This document shows, piece after piece, positions 10,832 to 22,902 of a stretch of 64,000 nucleotides of DNA (positions within the stretch are counted from its first letter, which is position 1; each line of letters opens with the position of its first letter). Under the pieces are notes generated by a model. It saw nothing but the letters and a program-made list of their open reading frames with translations, was not told the origin of the DNA and did no database searches. The DNA lies in the NCBI GenBank assembly GCA_030512295.1, contig JAULSR010000006.1:124001-188000 (forward strand), in the 5' to 3' direction. Source of the stretch: Bombardia bombarda. Its lineage: Eukaryota > Ascomycota > Sordariomycetes > Sordariales > Lasiosphaeriaceae. Made by a program: the position numbers and the translations under genes.

Positions 10832-11680
10832 ATGACCATCAACATGGCCAGTGTTTCTGTTCGTCCAACACATCCATTAGCGCGAGAACTCACCGTCTAT
10901 ATAGGCTGTGACTGCAGAGGCACCACGACTTCTCAGTATCGGCACCAGTATGGCGACAAATGCTGCGCCCTGGCCAACGGAAGCACACAACGGACTGACC
11001 GCAAACGTGCTGATGTCAAGCCCCCACGCGCGCGTCACGCTTATACACCACCCCGTGGCCACCACTACGAGCCACTCGTTTCAGCCTTGATTTCCACGCA
11101 AATGGCTTTAATAAACCAGCACACACAAATCCTCAAAGCCGAGCAGGAACTCGGCGAGGCAAATTCCAATCTCAAAGCCGCTAGGCGCCACCTCGACGAT
11201 GAGCACTATCAGAACAGCAAGACGGCTCCAGATCAGTGCCATCCAGTGCCGTTTTATCGCGCTTACGGGAGACCTGTCGGGCCGTGTCTCGTCCGTCTCG
11301 AGGCTCGTACCCTTACCCACAGGATCGATGAGCTCGAGATCAGTCTCATGTTCATGAATACTGAGCTCGTGAGATTCGAGGCTCAGTTCAACGCTCAGTT
11401 ATTCAAGCTCGAGATGAAGAATAGAGCTTACAAAGGTATGCGTACATAATCTGGTCTAGTACACCCACCTACTGCATGAAAAGGCTGGGTAGGTATTCTA
11501 GGGAGGTTGCTAACAGGGATAGATCTGAACATTCATGAGCGGTCGCCGAGACTACCGCTTCTCCTTGAGAGCCCAAAAGTGATGAAGATTCTGCAAGTAG
11601 CACAAGAGCAGCTACAGCCAGGCCCTTCAGTGGTAAGGGTTCAGGACGTATCCAGTACTATTATTTTTATATTTTCATAG
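10832..11680 (+). CDS. Hypothetical coiled-coil protein, probably spliced
   Basis: The first exon runs from ATG 10832 to 11435. If unspliced it ends at TAA 11447-11449 (205 residues). A GTATGC donor at 11436 and a CTAACAG acceptor ending at 11516 would keep the frame open to TAG 11678-11680 (255 residues in total), so I favour the spliced form. The second exon could be shortened by a further GTAAGG to CATAG intron at 11633-11680, which would move the stop downstream. The N-terminus has a few Cys (GCDCRG, DKCCA). The middle and C-terminal parts have heptad-like helices (LINQHTQILKAEQELGEANS, then ELVRFEAQFNAQLFKLEM). No known domain. Confidence 0.5.
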
Positions 11681-12659
11681 GTGAGTGCATTTTTTTTTCA
11701 CCTATTGTGATTGTTGCCTAGCTCACAATTTGGAATTAACCTCATGACCCGAAAAAGAAAAAAAATCGCTCATCGCCCCTGAATTACCCGTACTCTGTTA
11801 TAGTCGAGTTGCAAGTTGCTGAAGAGCATTTCAAAAAGCCTTGGTGGATCAATCGTCGACATCAAATTCGGCTAGCCAGATTTCGGTGACGGAAAGTAAA
11901 CAAAGTGAGCCGCGCTCGCAGGGGCTAGAAGAAAAGGGGGTGGGACAGCGGGGCGGAGAGAGAAAAATGGGGTCAGTGGAGCAAGCAAAAAATATCAAAA
12001 ACATACAACACCAGGGATTCGCTGGTCGTCACCGACCCAACTACTAGTCTGGCCCTCACTTGCTTATCTAGGGCAGAGCGGACGGGATGCCGAGTTTTCA
12101 AGTGGGTATGGTCGTATGTGTAGTTCTTCAACGCAGTTTTGCTATTCCAAGCACACACAGAGGTAGATGTGCGTCCCTGGCTGCCATGTACTAATCAATC
12201 ATGGCTCACAGGTTGAAGACATGAATTTCAGTCTGACTTTTTAAATTATACCCTGTCCAATGGGCCAATCTGGTCTCCAGATGGACTTCGTCCGCAATAG
12301 AAACTTACCGCGAAGGAAATGCTCTCACCGTCAACGATATCTATAACTAACTAAAATTTTCTTTAATTGTCTGCCTCCTGTGATCGACGTTGACCGCCCC
12401 CCCGTCCACCCGCTAGTATCCAGTCCCCTGTAAATCATCTCATAATACAGTAAAAGCACTTATCCGATTTTCATGTAGGTACACACACACCTACTTTGCG
12501 ACACTCTATCCTTAGTAGGCGTCCGCACTTTGTGACCGCCCAACAGCTTGGTGTATGTATGCCTGGCAGCAGCATTGTAACAAACACCCCCCACACCCGC
12601 TTTCAACTCTTACGTCTCTTCTAAAACGACAGCGTTGTACAGAGGAGAATCTAAGCAGT
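11681..12659. other. Intergenic region
   Basis: About 1 kb between the 10832 gene and the 3' end of the peroxin gene. No supported gene; only short ORFs and A/T-rich runs. Confidence 0.55.
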
Positions 12660-14809
12660 TTATTCCAAACCCATCCTCACATCATCCCCCACACCCCAGC
12701 TGCCCACCTCCTTCCCTGCATCCTGCATAGCCAGCCCAATCTGCGTCCCGAGCGCAGCAGCATCATCCTCAGTAGTCGCATTGCTCGTCCTGCGACTGCG
12801 ATGAGACGAGTCCGTAACACGTCGTCTAACAGATTCCGACTTGAAGCGTATTGACCGACTCGATGTTGAGAGCATGGAGCCCGAGTCATAGTCGTCCTCC
12901 TTCGTTAATTCCTTATCCCTTCCCCCCGCCTCGCTTTCTGGTTGCGGTGTTGGCAGACTACTCTCTGCAACCTCGACGCTCTGGGGCAAATCGGTAAGAG
13001 GCAGTGGTGGTACTTGGGCGGGCCGCGCCGGAAGAGGTGGCGGCAGTACCACTGCAGAAGTAGAGTCGCCGCCATTAGCAGTGCCGTTGAGTGGTGGTTC
13101 CTCCACATCACCATCGGCTTCGACCAGCTCTGCGTCGCGGTACCATTTCCGTCGTCGCGTCCACCGACCCCAACCATCTTGACCACGGCGGCCATTTTGC
13201 CACTGTATAGAACAAACGGTCAGTCCCTAGAAGCACGCAATAATATATATCCACAGCGAAAGCATGCACTTACCTTGTTGTCGTAGTAAACCCATCCCAC
13301 CCTGCCCCCAGATCCGTCATAGTCCCACGGCTTATCCTTATCCTCGTGCATAATTGCCTCATCAGGGACACCATCCACACGCCAGCGAGAGCCTTCGACC
13401 CAGCGCCAACGCATGTTACTGCCGTCCTCGACCTCGGGCAGCTCGAACTCGTCACGGGGCGGGACACTGTTATTATGCTCGTCCGTCCAGGCAGGCCGCT
13501 CGTAAGCAAACAAGCTAGTAGTCCACCCCAGACCGACCCAGCGCCGTTGGTTCTCGTAGATGATAAATGTGAAGCGGACACCGGTCCCATGTCCGCCGCG
13601 AGCGCGTCGGAGGGCATTCGTGAGTTCAGACTCGCGGTTGCCCTTAGCAGCGCTGGTGAATGTCTTGGTCCCGGCTTTGGTTCCAAGGGTTGAGGACTCG
13701 GCCGAGACAGTCGCCGGCGTTGATGTTGTCTTGGCAGGGGCCTCAAACTGCAGCCCTGTCACAAGCGCCATCAGTCGGCGGATGGTGGCACTGCGCCAGA
13801 GAATGCCACGAGCTACACGCATGACGCGTGCGTGCCATGTAAGCAGCACGGTGCCGCATATTAATAGGACGCGCTGGGTAGTAATAATTCGGAGCGGAGG
13901 AAGGGTGAGCAAGAACCAAATAGGTGTGCAAAGGAGGATTCGGACGAAAAGTGTAGTAAGAGCGGGCCGAGTAGTCGCCGAGGTTGGGGTGCGTTGGGTG
14001 CTGAGAAAGTCAGTGAGCTCGAGGAGCGGCTCGAGAAGTATGTTGCAGCGCGCAGTGAACTCCTTCAGCGTCTCGACAATCTCATCCAGCGTCTTTTGGT
14101 GTCGAGTATTTGTGATCTCGGATACTGAAGCCTGGTTCCGCTGATGGGCGCCTGCCGTTCCTGGAGGGCCTCCACTGCCCAGCTTATTATCCGGCAGGCC
14201 GTCGACTGAGAGATTCTTACTCTTGCTCGTCTTCTTCTTGACCTTGGCGCCCTTTGCCTCGGCCGAAAGAGCTGAGCCATCCCCAGCTCCAAGCCCCGGC
14301 TCGCTCCAGCCACTGCTGCTCAGCGGACTGAAGCGCCGGCCGTACATGCCGCCGATCAATATCAGGACCAGTACCACGGGGCCGGCGAGGCGCACCACGA
14401 TATCGCCATAGACGACCGAGGCCCAAAAGACCACTAGGAGCAGGAAGCTCTCCCACGGGTCGCCCGTCGTCCATGTAAGCAGACCAGTGAGCCTATTCAG
14501 TGGCAGCAGGAACGGGTGGCTGTAGGCCAGGGCGCGCGTAACCTGGGGTGGTGTAGCCAGCAACAGCGGTGACTTCTGATGGACTAGTATAGTGCTCCTC
14601 CTCTTCGCGGCCGTGCTGGCACTCGGTGTGGCGGAGCTCAGGGTCGCGGGGGAGAAGGTGGCATAGGTAGGATTCGGGATGTTGGGAGGGACTGGGTTGG
14701 CGCCGCCATCGTTGGAGTAGGAGGGGGTGCGCTGCTGCGAGGGGGTGGATGGCGGATGGAGGGAGGAGGAGTCCAGCGTGTCGCTGCGGTAGGAGCGAGG
14801 AGGGGACAT
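12660..14809 (-). CDS. Peroxisomal integral membrane peroxin, Pex23/Pex30-type, dysferlin domain
   Basis: Exons 13274..14809 and 12660..13202 (692 residues), joined by a 71-nt GTAAGT to ATACAG intron. The Ser/Pro-rich N-terminus (1-90) is followed by hydrophobic segments near residues 115-160 and 290-345, as in the integral peroxin family of yeast Pex28-Pex32 and filamentous Pex23/Pex24. The C-terminal dysferlin region begins about residue 413 (FTFIIYENQRRWVGLGW). It ends across the splice junction with WVYYDNK joined to WQNGRRGQDGWGRWTRRRKW, which is the DysFC signature and confirms the intron. The tail is acidic and Ser-rich. Such proteins sit in ER/peroxisome membranes and control peroxisome number and size. 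Which paralogue this is cannot be decided from the sequence alone. Confidence 0.92.
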
Positions 14810-16600
14810 GTGCGAGAGCCAGGGGGGTCCTGTAGCGGTACGAGCGATGCAAACGTCAGTCAGTCTTGCTCAGGCCAAGCTCAGGGGAGCTTTCAATGGC
14901 TTCATGACATGGTTGGGACGCGGTGCGAGGGCAGGTGGCGCGGCATCACGGAAGGGCGAATGCGTGATCTACCGTCGTTGTTGTCGTCGTTGTCGTGTCT
15001 GTCGTCGTTGTCGTGTCTGTTGTCGTGTCCGGGTCCGTTGTAGGCAGAGATACGGGATAACCAAACAATCGCTCCAGGCGGCGATCAATGTCGGGGGTAT
15101 TGGGTAGGTAAGGTAGGTATTCGTGCGGCGTGCCGTGTGCGTCCAGTTGATCGCAGTTGGTGGTTTAGGGTAGGAGGAATGGACATGGGCCACATCATCG
15201 AGAGGTTGGGGGAGGAAAAGCAGGGAATACTCACAAACGCAGCCATCAAAAAGAATAGAAGCTGCCGCTGGATGCTGGTGGTAGCTCCTCCACACACCCC
15301 AAGACAACCTGGAACTCACTCAGAGCGCGTGCGCGTGCGCTCATGCGCCTGGCAACTGGCCCCAGAAATTGATTGATCCGTCCACGTCATAGGCTGCGCC
15401 CTGACGTCCTAGCATGGGGACACAGCAGGCGCGGCAAGTGGGAGACGGCCTCGGAACGAGCCAGGCCTCACTGTCGGGAATAAAGGATTTAAAAATGCCA
15501 AAACAGGATGAATAGGTATGTAGTGTGTAAAGATGATCCTCAAGACTGGCGCGACACCAGAATGATATCAGGCAGCACATGCACAGGGCGAAGAAAGACG
15601 TTGCGAGGAATGAAAGGATCAAGAGACGACAGAGGGGGACAGTCCACGTGAGACAGCCCACTGTATTCGTACCCTCGCCCGCTGACGCTAGGTGCCCAAC
15701 TTTCGTCGCCTGCGCCGCTAGAGCGGGCCCTGACCAACCCCGCCGCTGCTTCCGAGCTTGGTGATGTAAAAGACTGTCACATGCCAATCCAGATCAAATC
15801 CAAGGGAACGAACCTACAAGTTAAAAGACAAGGATGAAAGCTAAGCAATATGCCTACTACCTTAGTCAATATTCATTCATTCTAGGTAGTGAGATGTGCT
15901 CGGTGGTGCAGACGCATGAAGAACAAACATGTCTTTTTAGACTACTGTTTTAACCTGGTCGCTAAAGTCCCCAAGAATCGCCTGCTTGTGAGGCTTAAAT
16001 AAATAATAGATATCATTTACTATACTAAATAACTGCATCCAGGTACCTAATCAGCAGATTGAAATAGCTACTAGCGTAGCAGTAGTAAATGTCTACCCAG
16101 ACAGATTGGGAATTCTGAAATAGCTCAACGACGTACTTGAATGAATATTGCTTTTGAGTGTGGTTGGACAAACCATCCACTATCTTAGAAATTCCACGCA
16201 CCCAACCCCTAAATTAGCTATACCAGCCGCGTTTATGAAAAAAAAAATGAAAAAGCCTCTTGCGAAGCACGCTGCCATGTATGATTAACATATACCCTCC
16301 TTCCAAGTCTCTGACAAAGCTTGGCTTTAGTAAATATTTGAGGCAGAAGAAAAGCGCTGAAAAGAAGATATAAAGTGTAAAGAATATACTACTATAGTAC
16401 TAGTTCTCCTCCCCGTCACACTTCCGACTTAGCATGAGATTTCGTCACCGCTATCTGGACCCAACTTCATGGTTCAGTAGCAAGGGTAATGAAAGGTTTA
16501 TGAATTTTACGACAAAAGAAAGTAAGTATTAGTCGAGGCCCATCAGTAAGATGGCGACCCGGGTAGATACGTATAAGTTAAGTCGGATAGAACCAACCCA
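14810..16600. other. 1.8-kb intergenic region
   Basis: Upstream of the peroxin and downstream of the polyglutamine-protein gene. It contains the 18-bp tandem repeat at 14983-15018. A minus-strand frame at 15341-15787 has one hydrophobic stretch but no other protein character, so I do not call it. Confidence 0.5.
14983..15030. repeat. 18-bp tandem repeat, GTCGTT-rich
   Basis: Two exact 18-bp copies (14983-15000, 15001-15018; unit GTCGTCGTTGTCGTGTCT) and a partial third copy, in the 5' flank of the peroxin gene. Confidence 0.85.
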
Positions 16601-17606
16601 TTACTCTGCCGAGACACTGCTCAGCGTCTGACTAGGCTGCCGATCGAAACTGGTGCCAAAGTAAAGTTAGCAAAGACCCATCATCATTTATCCTCTCGCG
16701 CACAGAACTCACGTGTTATTCCGATAAAGAATTCCTGAATTCACAGACTTAGCCCATCGGCAGAAACGCCGAGCGTGGATCCGTCCCGTCTCTATTCCCC
16801 GTCCAGGCTGTGACGCAGCAGCTTCAAACTGAATGTTTACTTCGCTGCCATCATGCATGTGCAGCACAACATCACAGCTTGTCGGTGTCCTGCCTGTATG
16901 CACGGCTGTCATGCTGATGGCTTTCGGGTCAATGGTGCCTGCAATCGGTGCCCCAGGACCTATTTTTGCAGTCTTCGTCTCCTTGTCCACATACAGACGA
17001 AGAAATGGTCCGGATTGACCACCATCAAAAACTAACTTCTCCTTGTCGTTTCGGAAACCTGACAGTTCAAATAACTCCCCAGAAGGAGGCTGTTCACCAC
17101 TGACAACTGTATTATGGTTTGGTCTGGCTGGGTTGGGCACTTTGGCTGGAGAGCCACTGAAGCTCGTTCTGGGGGTTACTAACGGACTGGCCATTTGTTG
17201 CGGCTGTCGAGTCACATCAGCGGGGTGGTCCTGAATGGGAACCGACCTCGGCGGTTGGTGTTTTGTTTGAACCTGGTCGGCCTGTGAGGGCTGACATGGT
17301 TCAGGTTCAGATGATTGGGGTGATGTACGTATTGCGCGCCAGCGGTCCGGATTGGCAGCTAATACTGGGGGCGAGTTGCGCGGTATTGGATTGACAACAG
17401 GGGCTGGGGAAGAAGACGTGTGTTTGGCCTGCTGCTGTGCTTCAGCTACTTGACCGATCTGCGATGCTTGTGACGGTAAGACAAACTTCGCTGGTGGAGG
17501 GGGAATTGGCTTTCCGGATGCGATGTTGGTGAAAGGGTGCAGTGGCGGCTGGGGCTTTTCAGATGCGTCTGGTGGTAGGATATGCCGAGGGACCAACTGT
17601 CTAAGT

Positions 17607-17652
<46 letters not shown>

Positions 17653-20600
17653 CATACTGACGATGCGGAGCTACAGGACCATTGTGACTCGTGAATCCCA
17701 GTCGCTGCGGAACACTCTGACTGCCTGAGGGCATCTGGAGTATGTTCTGGAGACTGGCCGGACTGGGATTCCTTGCGATTGTGCTGTTTCCGTTCTGTTC
17801 ATCTTGCTGCGATCTTCCAGGTGAGTGTCCCTCGGGTAACGCCGCCGTGGCCATCGCCGGGCTTTGGCTCGATCTGTAAGGGTTACTGCTATGAGCATGT
17901 ATCTTTTTAACCCGCCTAGAGCCCTGACTTGATACCGACCCTTGTCGTGACGCAGGCTCACGGCTCTCTGATGATTGCCTTGAGGAGCTGGCGTCCTTGC
18001 CAACACCAGCCTTTGTGAGTGTCACCCGTGCAGGGCCCACGTTTGTGGCAGAACCCCGTCCAAGGACTGAAGTTACTGCTTGTACACCCCTGTGCGCATT
18101 ACTGACAGTTTCGGACGCTCTAGAGCTCGCTACCACCACAGAAGGTTGTGGAGAAGATGTGGTGAAACCTGAACTAGGGGGCTTAGAAATAACGGCCATC
18201 GGGTCCTTAGCTGTAACCTCTTCGTCTGCGTTTGGTGTTTGCTCGCCCATAAGCTCGCCTCGGTTTGAAACACTAGTCCGTCGACTGTCTGTGTTTGACA
18301 TGTCTATGTCGTTATCCGAATCAAGCGTAATCTTGCTCGTTGAGCCTTCGTAAGAATCGCGATCCGAGTCATCACCTTGTATCAGGCCCGCATCAGCCAT
18401 CTCTTCGTCCTGTTGTGCTGCCGTGATACCATCCGAAGCTCGAATTAGTGTCAATGCCTTTTGTACAGCAGAGGGTCGATCCGAGGTCTCTGCCCCCGAT
18501 CCAGCTGCTGTATCGGCCAGTGTTTCTTGAATGTGGTTTGCCGACACCAGCTGTGGTTCAGCAGACTGTCTTGGAGTGACTGAGCAAACCCATTTATGTC
18601 AGCATCTCGGACCTTAACTTTATATGCCAAACTTACAGGTTCTTAGGTCCTGCAAATAGCCCTTCATCTCTTCATAACCCCTATAGCCTCGAGTTTGAGC
18701 ATAATCGTCGATGGCAGTTTGAAAGTAGGGAATCTCCCTCCAGTTAGGGTCTTCAAAGTCGAATCGCGAAAGGTCCCTAGCGCGTAGCCATCCGACAGAC
18801 CTGTTTCTGGTTAGCTGGGCGCCAGAGTTGCACGATCTGTCCGTTTCAGCGTACCGTTGTCCGTCATAGTACATGACAGGAAATTCCCGCTTCTGTACCA
18901 AGTGTCCGCCATCCCCGTACCCGGCTGCCCAGCCCTTGATGCTCATTTTCGCCTTGTCTATCACATAGCATTTCGGGGCATTCCCGGGTTCCAACAATCC
19001 AGTTTGAGCCAAAGTACCTTGTAGGCCAGCGTTCTTTAAGTCATCTACTGGCAAGACCAAGACAGCATAATTCCTCTTTTCCTGAGCCCAGTAGCCCAGG
19101 TAGATCTCCCCAGGTTTGGGGTTTGTGATTCCAGTGAATGGTCTTCGGGGCGACGAGGTGGAACTGAATGGCCTCGCCTGAACAAATTGCTGTGCGCTAC
19201 CCACCTCTTCTCCAACTCTCTTGGCAACTGGGGTGTCAGCTATGCTAAATCCCATACTTTTTCGCTCCCCCTTGCTCAGCTGGTTCAAGTTGAAGACCTT
19301 ATAGCCATTGACGATTGCTTCTTTGAATGCTCGGTTATTTTTCTCCATGGATTCCGTATTACAGTCAAACACGAGATACCCAAGGTGCTCGACAGCCTGG
19401 GATCGCTCCTTGGACATGTGCCCATGTTGAGCACCATGCAGATGTTTGGCCGCTCCGTGAAGCGGGTTCGAATTGAAATGGACGCCGTGCTCATCGCACT
19501 TCAGGATATAAAAGTGGTTCTTGCCAGGCGGATATTCCGAAATCCAGTGTTTGTATTGGGCTTCTCCGCTCTGGTAAACTTCATCAAATGATATCGTTTT
19601 CCGGGGTTGTAGGGTTATTGGCCGACTGGCAATGACATCATTGATTCCATCGACCCTTGGGCGTTTCGGAATGGACTGGTTGAACAAGGACTCGTCATCC
19701 GCCTTGCGCTTATGTTGCTATAACAAAACAAGTTAGTTTAGGGACATGATTCTAATAAGCAAGGTTCTCACAGAGTCATCTTCTACGAGAGCAACCGCCC
19801 GTTCCATTTCGATAGAGGGCGGACCGGGACGTGCTATGGGAATGGACCGTTCTGACGTCATTGGCAAATCGCGGCCACCTCTCTCAGGGACGCCCAGTGT
19901 TTGTGCTGCTAAAGTCTGCTGGACATCTGTTTGGGCTTGAACCTGATGTAGCACGCTTCCATCTGACCGATTCTGAGACGTGGCATGTTCCTCAGATGAT
20001 CCAGCCGCAGGCTCCAGATCGGCTGTAGCATCGGGATTCGGAACCTGTGATGATTGTCCATTGCCACTAATATCGCGAAGAGGAGCTAGAGCGGGACGCT
20101 CTGGCAGGATGACTCGCATAGCCTGACCCTCTGAAGGCACATGCAAGACCGTGACCTCGTCGACTGACGTTTGGCATACAGCCTTGGACACGACTTCAGT
20201 ATCCACTGAGTTGTTGTTTTCGACCACTTGAGTCGGAGGCGGCCGGCTCAATAGAATAGACGCTGGGCTTGCTGCATTACGTTCCGGCTTGGCATCCAGC
20301 TAGTACCAATGTTAATAGGTATTCTCTAGCATTTTATTCCTGTGTCCCCAGAGCGTGATGAAAGAGGAGGAAATTGAAGCAAGTAGGTGATACAAGAGGC
20401 GCATAAGGGTAAGATAGGCACTTACCGGGATGGCATTAGCAGAGAAGAGCATGTTCCTCCACTTCTCAAGGTGTGCGTATCTCTTGTCGTGATATGATTG
20501 CTGGAGGATAGCTTGGTTGCGCGCGTAGTCCTCCTCGGCCTTTAAAAGTTGCATTTCTTCCTTTTCAACAACGACCTTCTTGAGCATGTCGGGAATCAGC

Positions 20601-20842
20601 ATTTGTCCTGGCGGACTCGAGGCGAGCCATTGCAACTCTTTCTGACTTGTCGCCCTGATCTCATTTTTGAGTTGATCTAAGGCGATGCGTTCTTCTTTCC
20701 CTCGATTCTCGAATTCAAGTTGCAATAGGTCCAGTTCCTTGCTCAATTGCCTATGACGAGCTACCACTGTAGCTGGATCAGGGAGTGACACGATGGTTGT
20801 CGCCGCTTCCAACACTGGCACCGGCATCGTCGTGATGGCCAT
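16601..20842 (-). CDS. Large polyglutamine protein of unknown function, five exons
   Basis: Exons in gene order: 20426..20842, 19772..20299, 18637..19717, 16713..18579, 16601..16649 (1313 residues). All introns are GT-AG and frame-consistent; the last (16650-16712) has a clear GCTAAC branch site and leads to a 16-codon terminal exon ending in TAA. Residues 30-125 form a charged coiled coil (LSKELDLLQLEFENRGKEER). Residues about 140-330 are disordered and contain a basic KRPR. A compact Cys/His-rich block near residues 380-430 (FYILKCDEHGVHF, then AAKHLHGAQHGHMSKE) looks like a fungal-specific zinc-binding element. It is followed by a folded region with IYLGYWAQEKRNYAVLVLP. The rest is Ser/Pro/Gln-rich with about 16 consecutive Gln near residue 990 and a final conserved-looking segment (LFELSGFRNDKEKLVFDGG). 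A nuclear or regulatory role is plausible but inferred only from composition. Confidence 0.8.
17604..17652 (-). repeat. CAG/CAA polyglutamine tract
   Basis: Regularly alternating CAG-CAA codons (TGTTGC on the plus strand) encode about 16 glutamines inside exon 4 of the preceding gene. Confidence 0.9.
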
Positions 20843-22864
20843 GGTTGACGCGTGATGATATAACTATTCGGTCATACCCAAGTCTAAAACAGGAACGATG
20901 AGTAATCCTAATAAGGTTCCAGTGCTGTATTGGAGAAATCGGTGATGCGAAAATCAGACTTGAAGGGATGAGTGTTCTGGCAAAAGTGACAAGGAAGACA
21001 AGTGGATGATGTTCATAACCAAGATAGGCAATTGTGAAGCTTGTTAAGTTCGACGTTTAAGAGCGGACAAAGACATTAAGTCGGGAGAAGGGGGTAGCTG
21101 GCACTCATTGGTGAATGCCCGTAGGTGATGGTGGAACGCGTAGGTAGTCAGACAGCAAACAGCGACGGCTGTGTCTGAGATGCGCTTCTGCCGCTTGGCA
21201 TTTGCATCAAAACAACCGGACCAGATTACTGTTGGTCGCCAACGGTAAGTAGACTGGATCATGTAGTAGAGTTGGTCTTGGGAACCACGAGCGAGGTGGG
21301 TCTGATCGTGTGGGTCGATTACCATTGGGGTTGGTTGGGGAGAAATGATCAAGTATGGGGGTAGTGTGGTTTTGCTTCAGCCAGCCACGAAGAGAAAGAA
21401 AGCGACGCGCCCAACAAACAGCTCAAGATGAATCAAAGCACTCGCAGTGCCTTGGCGCCTTTCATGTACCGGCTATATAGTGCACTCAAGGAGGGAAAAG
21501 AAGGATACGATATGACGCGACAGCACACCTGAATGTAAACTTACCAATACCAGTAACGATAGCAAGCCCGCGGGCAAATCGCAGATTGCGCAGGAGCTAT
21601 AGCCCATGCGAGCCAGCGAGCGAGGCGATGAGCAAGTAAACGAGGCGCACGGAGCGTTTGTAAAGATTTTCCTTGTGGCGATAGGGTCGAGTCGTCGATT
21701 CAACTCGATAATTGGACTTGATGATTGATGCCCACCGAGGACTTTGAGGAAGACCCAAGGATTGTGTGTGGCGGAGATTTAGGATGGGAAGGAGGAAGGA
21801 GGAAGGAGTAGTACTAGGGGAAGGTAGGTAGGTACGGTCGGTTACGGTAAGAAGGTTGGTACTTCGTACTTGCTAAAGGTTCCAAGATAGGTAATCTACA
21901 GTCGGCACTACAACGCAGTAGTAGCTCGATAGGTCCCATGCGCTAGGCCGGGGTGTGTGACCAGTACGACAAGCGATTGGAAGACCCTATTGCTACGGTA
22001 TTGTTTCCCGATTTTCGGCCTGAGGCATAGAAACCCTAGCAAAAAAAAACCCGATTTGAGTGAGGCGCTGTGTTGGCGCATACACTGGCGAATATACAAC
22101 GTCGAGATTGGATTTGACCAGGCATGCGGTTGATAGGGATTGTGAGGATTCAAATCCAGCGTTATGGTCAAGTTAATCTTAAGTGGGAGGTGGGATGAAA
22201 AATGAGGTGGACTAGGCACTGTGCTTCTAGCCCTTATCTGACGCTACCGAATACAAGTGGAACACAGATACCACGTAATTACCTACCGAGCACGACTCAG
22301 GCAGTAAGTAATAATATGGGATATGGCCTGCCCGGGTGCTACCCACGGTATTCGAGGTAGGAGGCAAACTCGCTATGGTATGTACAGAAAGGAAAGGTTA
22401 GTTCAAACAAATCAATCCGACGGGCGGCCCCCGCATACATATCTCATGATGCGAGCTTTTTAAGTGTCATACCTGATGAGCTTGCGCGATGCAGACAAGT
22501 ACATACCTTATAACCAGTAGATATGTACATAAATACAGACAGACATTGCGCCCATTAGTAGATCTTTAGGCACGCGTGAATATCCATACACGCTGCGCAG
22601 GGCAGATAGCACACCCATGCCTTATTATCCGCATTTTGCATTTCGCTTTTTGCATTTCTGTGTTCCCGCACCAAGTCCACACCACACGCAAAGCAACTGG
22701 CGACAGAACCTGAAAGCCCGGTCCACGTCTCGTACTGCGTGTGTAGGTAGTGTATTGAATTTAATCCAACCTCGGCAACTGGATATTTTACGGCTTCCAT
22801 GTCAGCCCGCCACTAAAACAAAATTTCCTGTCATTCGTTATGACTCCCCTTATCTTGCGGGCAT

Positions 22865-22902
22865 CTATCTCCCTTGTCACCTATCTATCTCCCTTGCCCT
22901 TG
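22865..22902. repeat. Short direct repeat
   Basis: ATCTATCTCCCTTG occurs twice about 24 bp apart in the gene-poor region. Confidence 0.7.

Noticed and set aside
15341..15787. 148-codon minus-strand frame with a hydrophobic stretch
   Set aside because: No signal peptide at the start, no conserved-looking blocks, and it lies in the peroxin promoter region.
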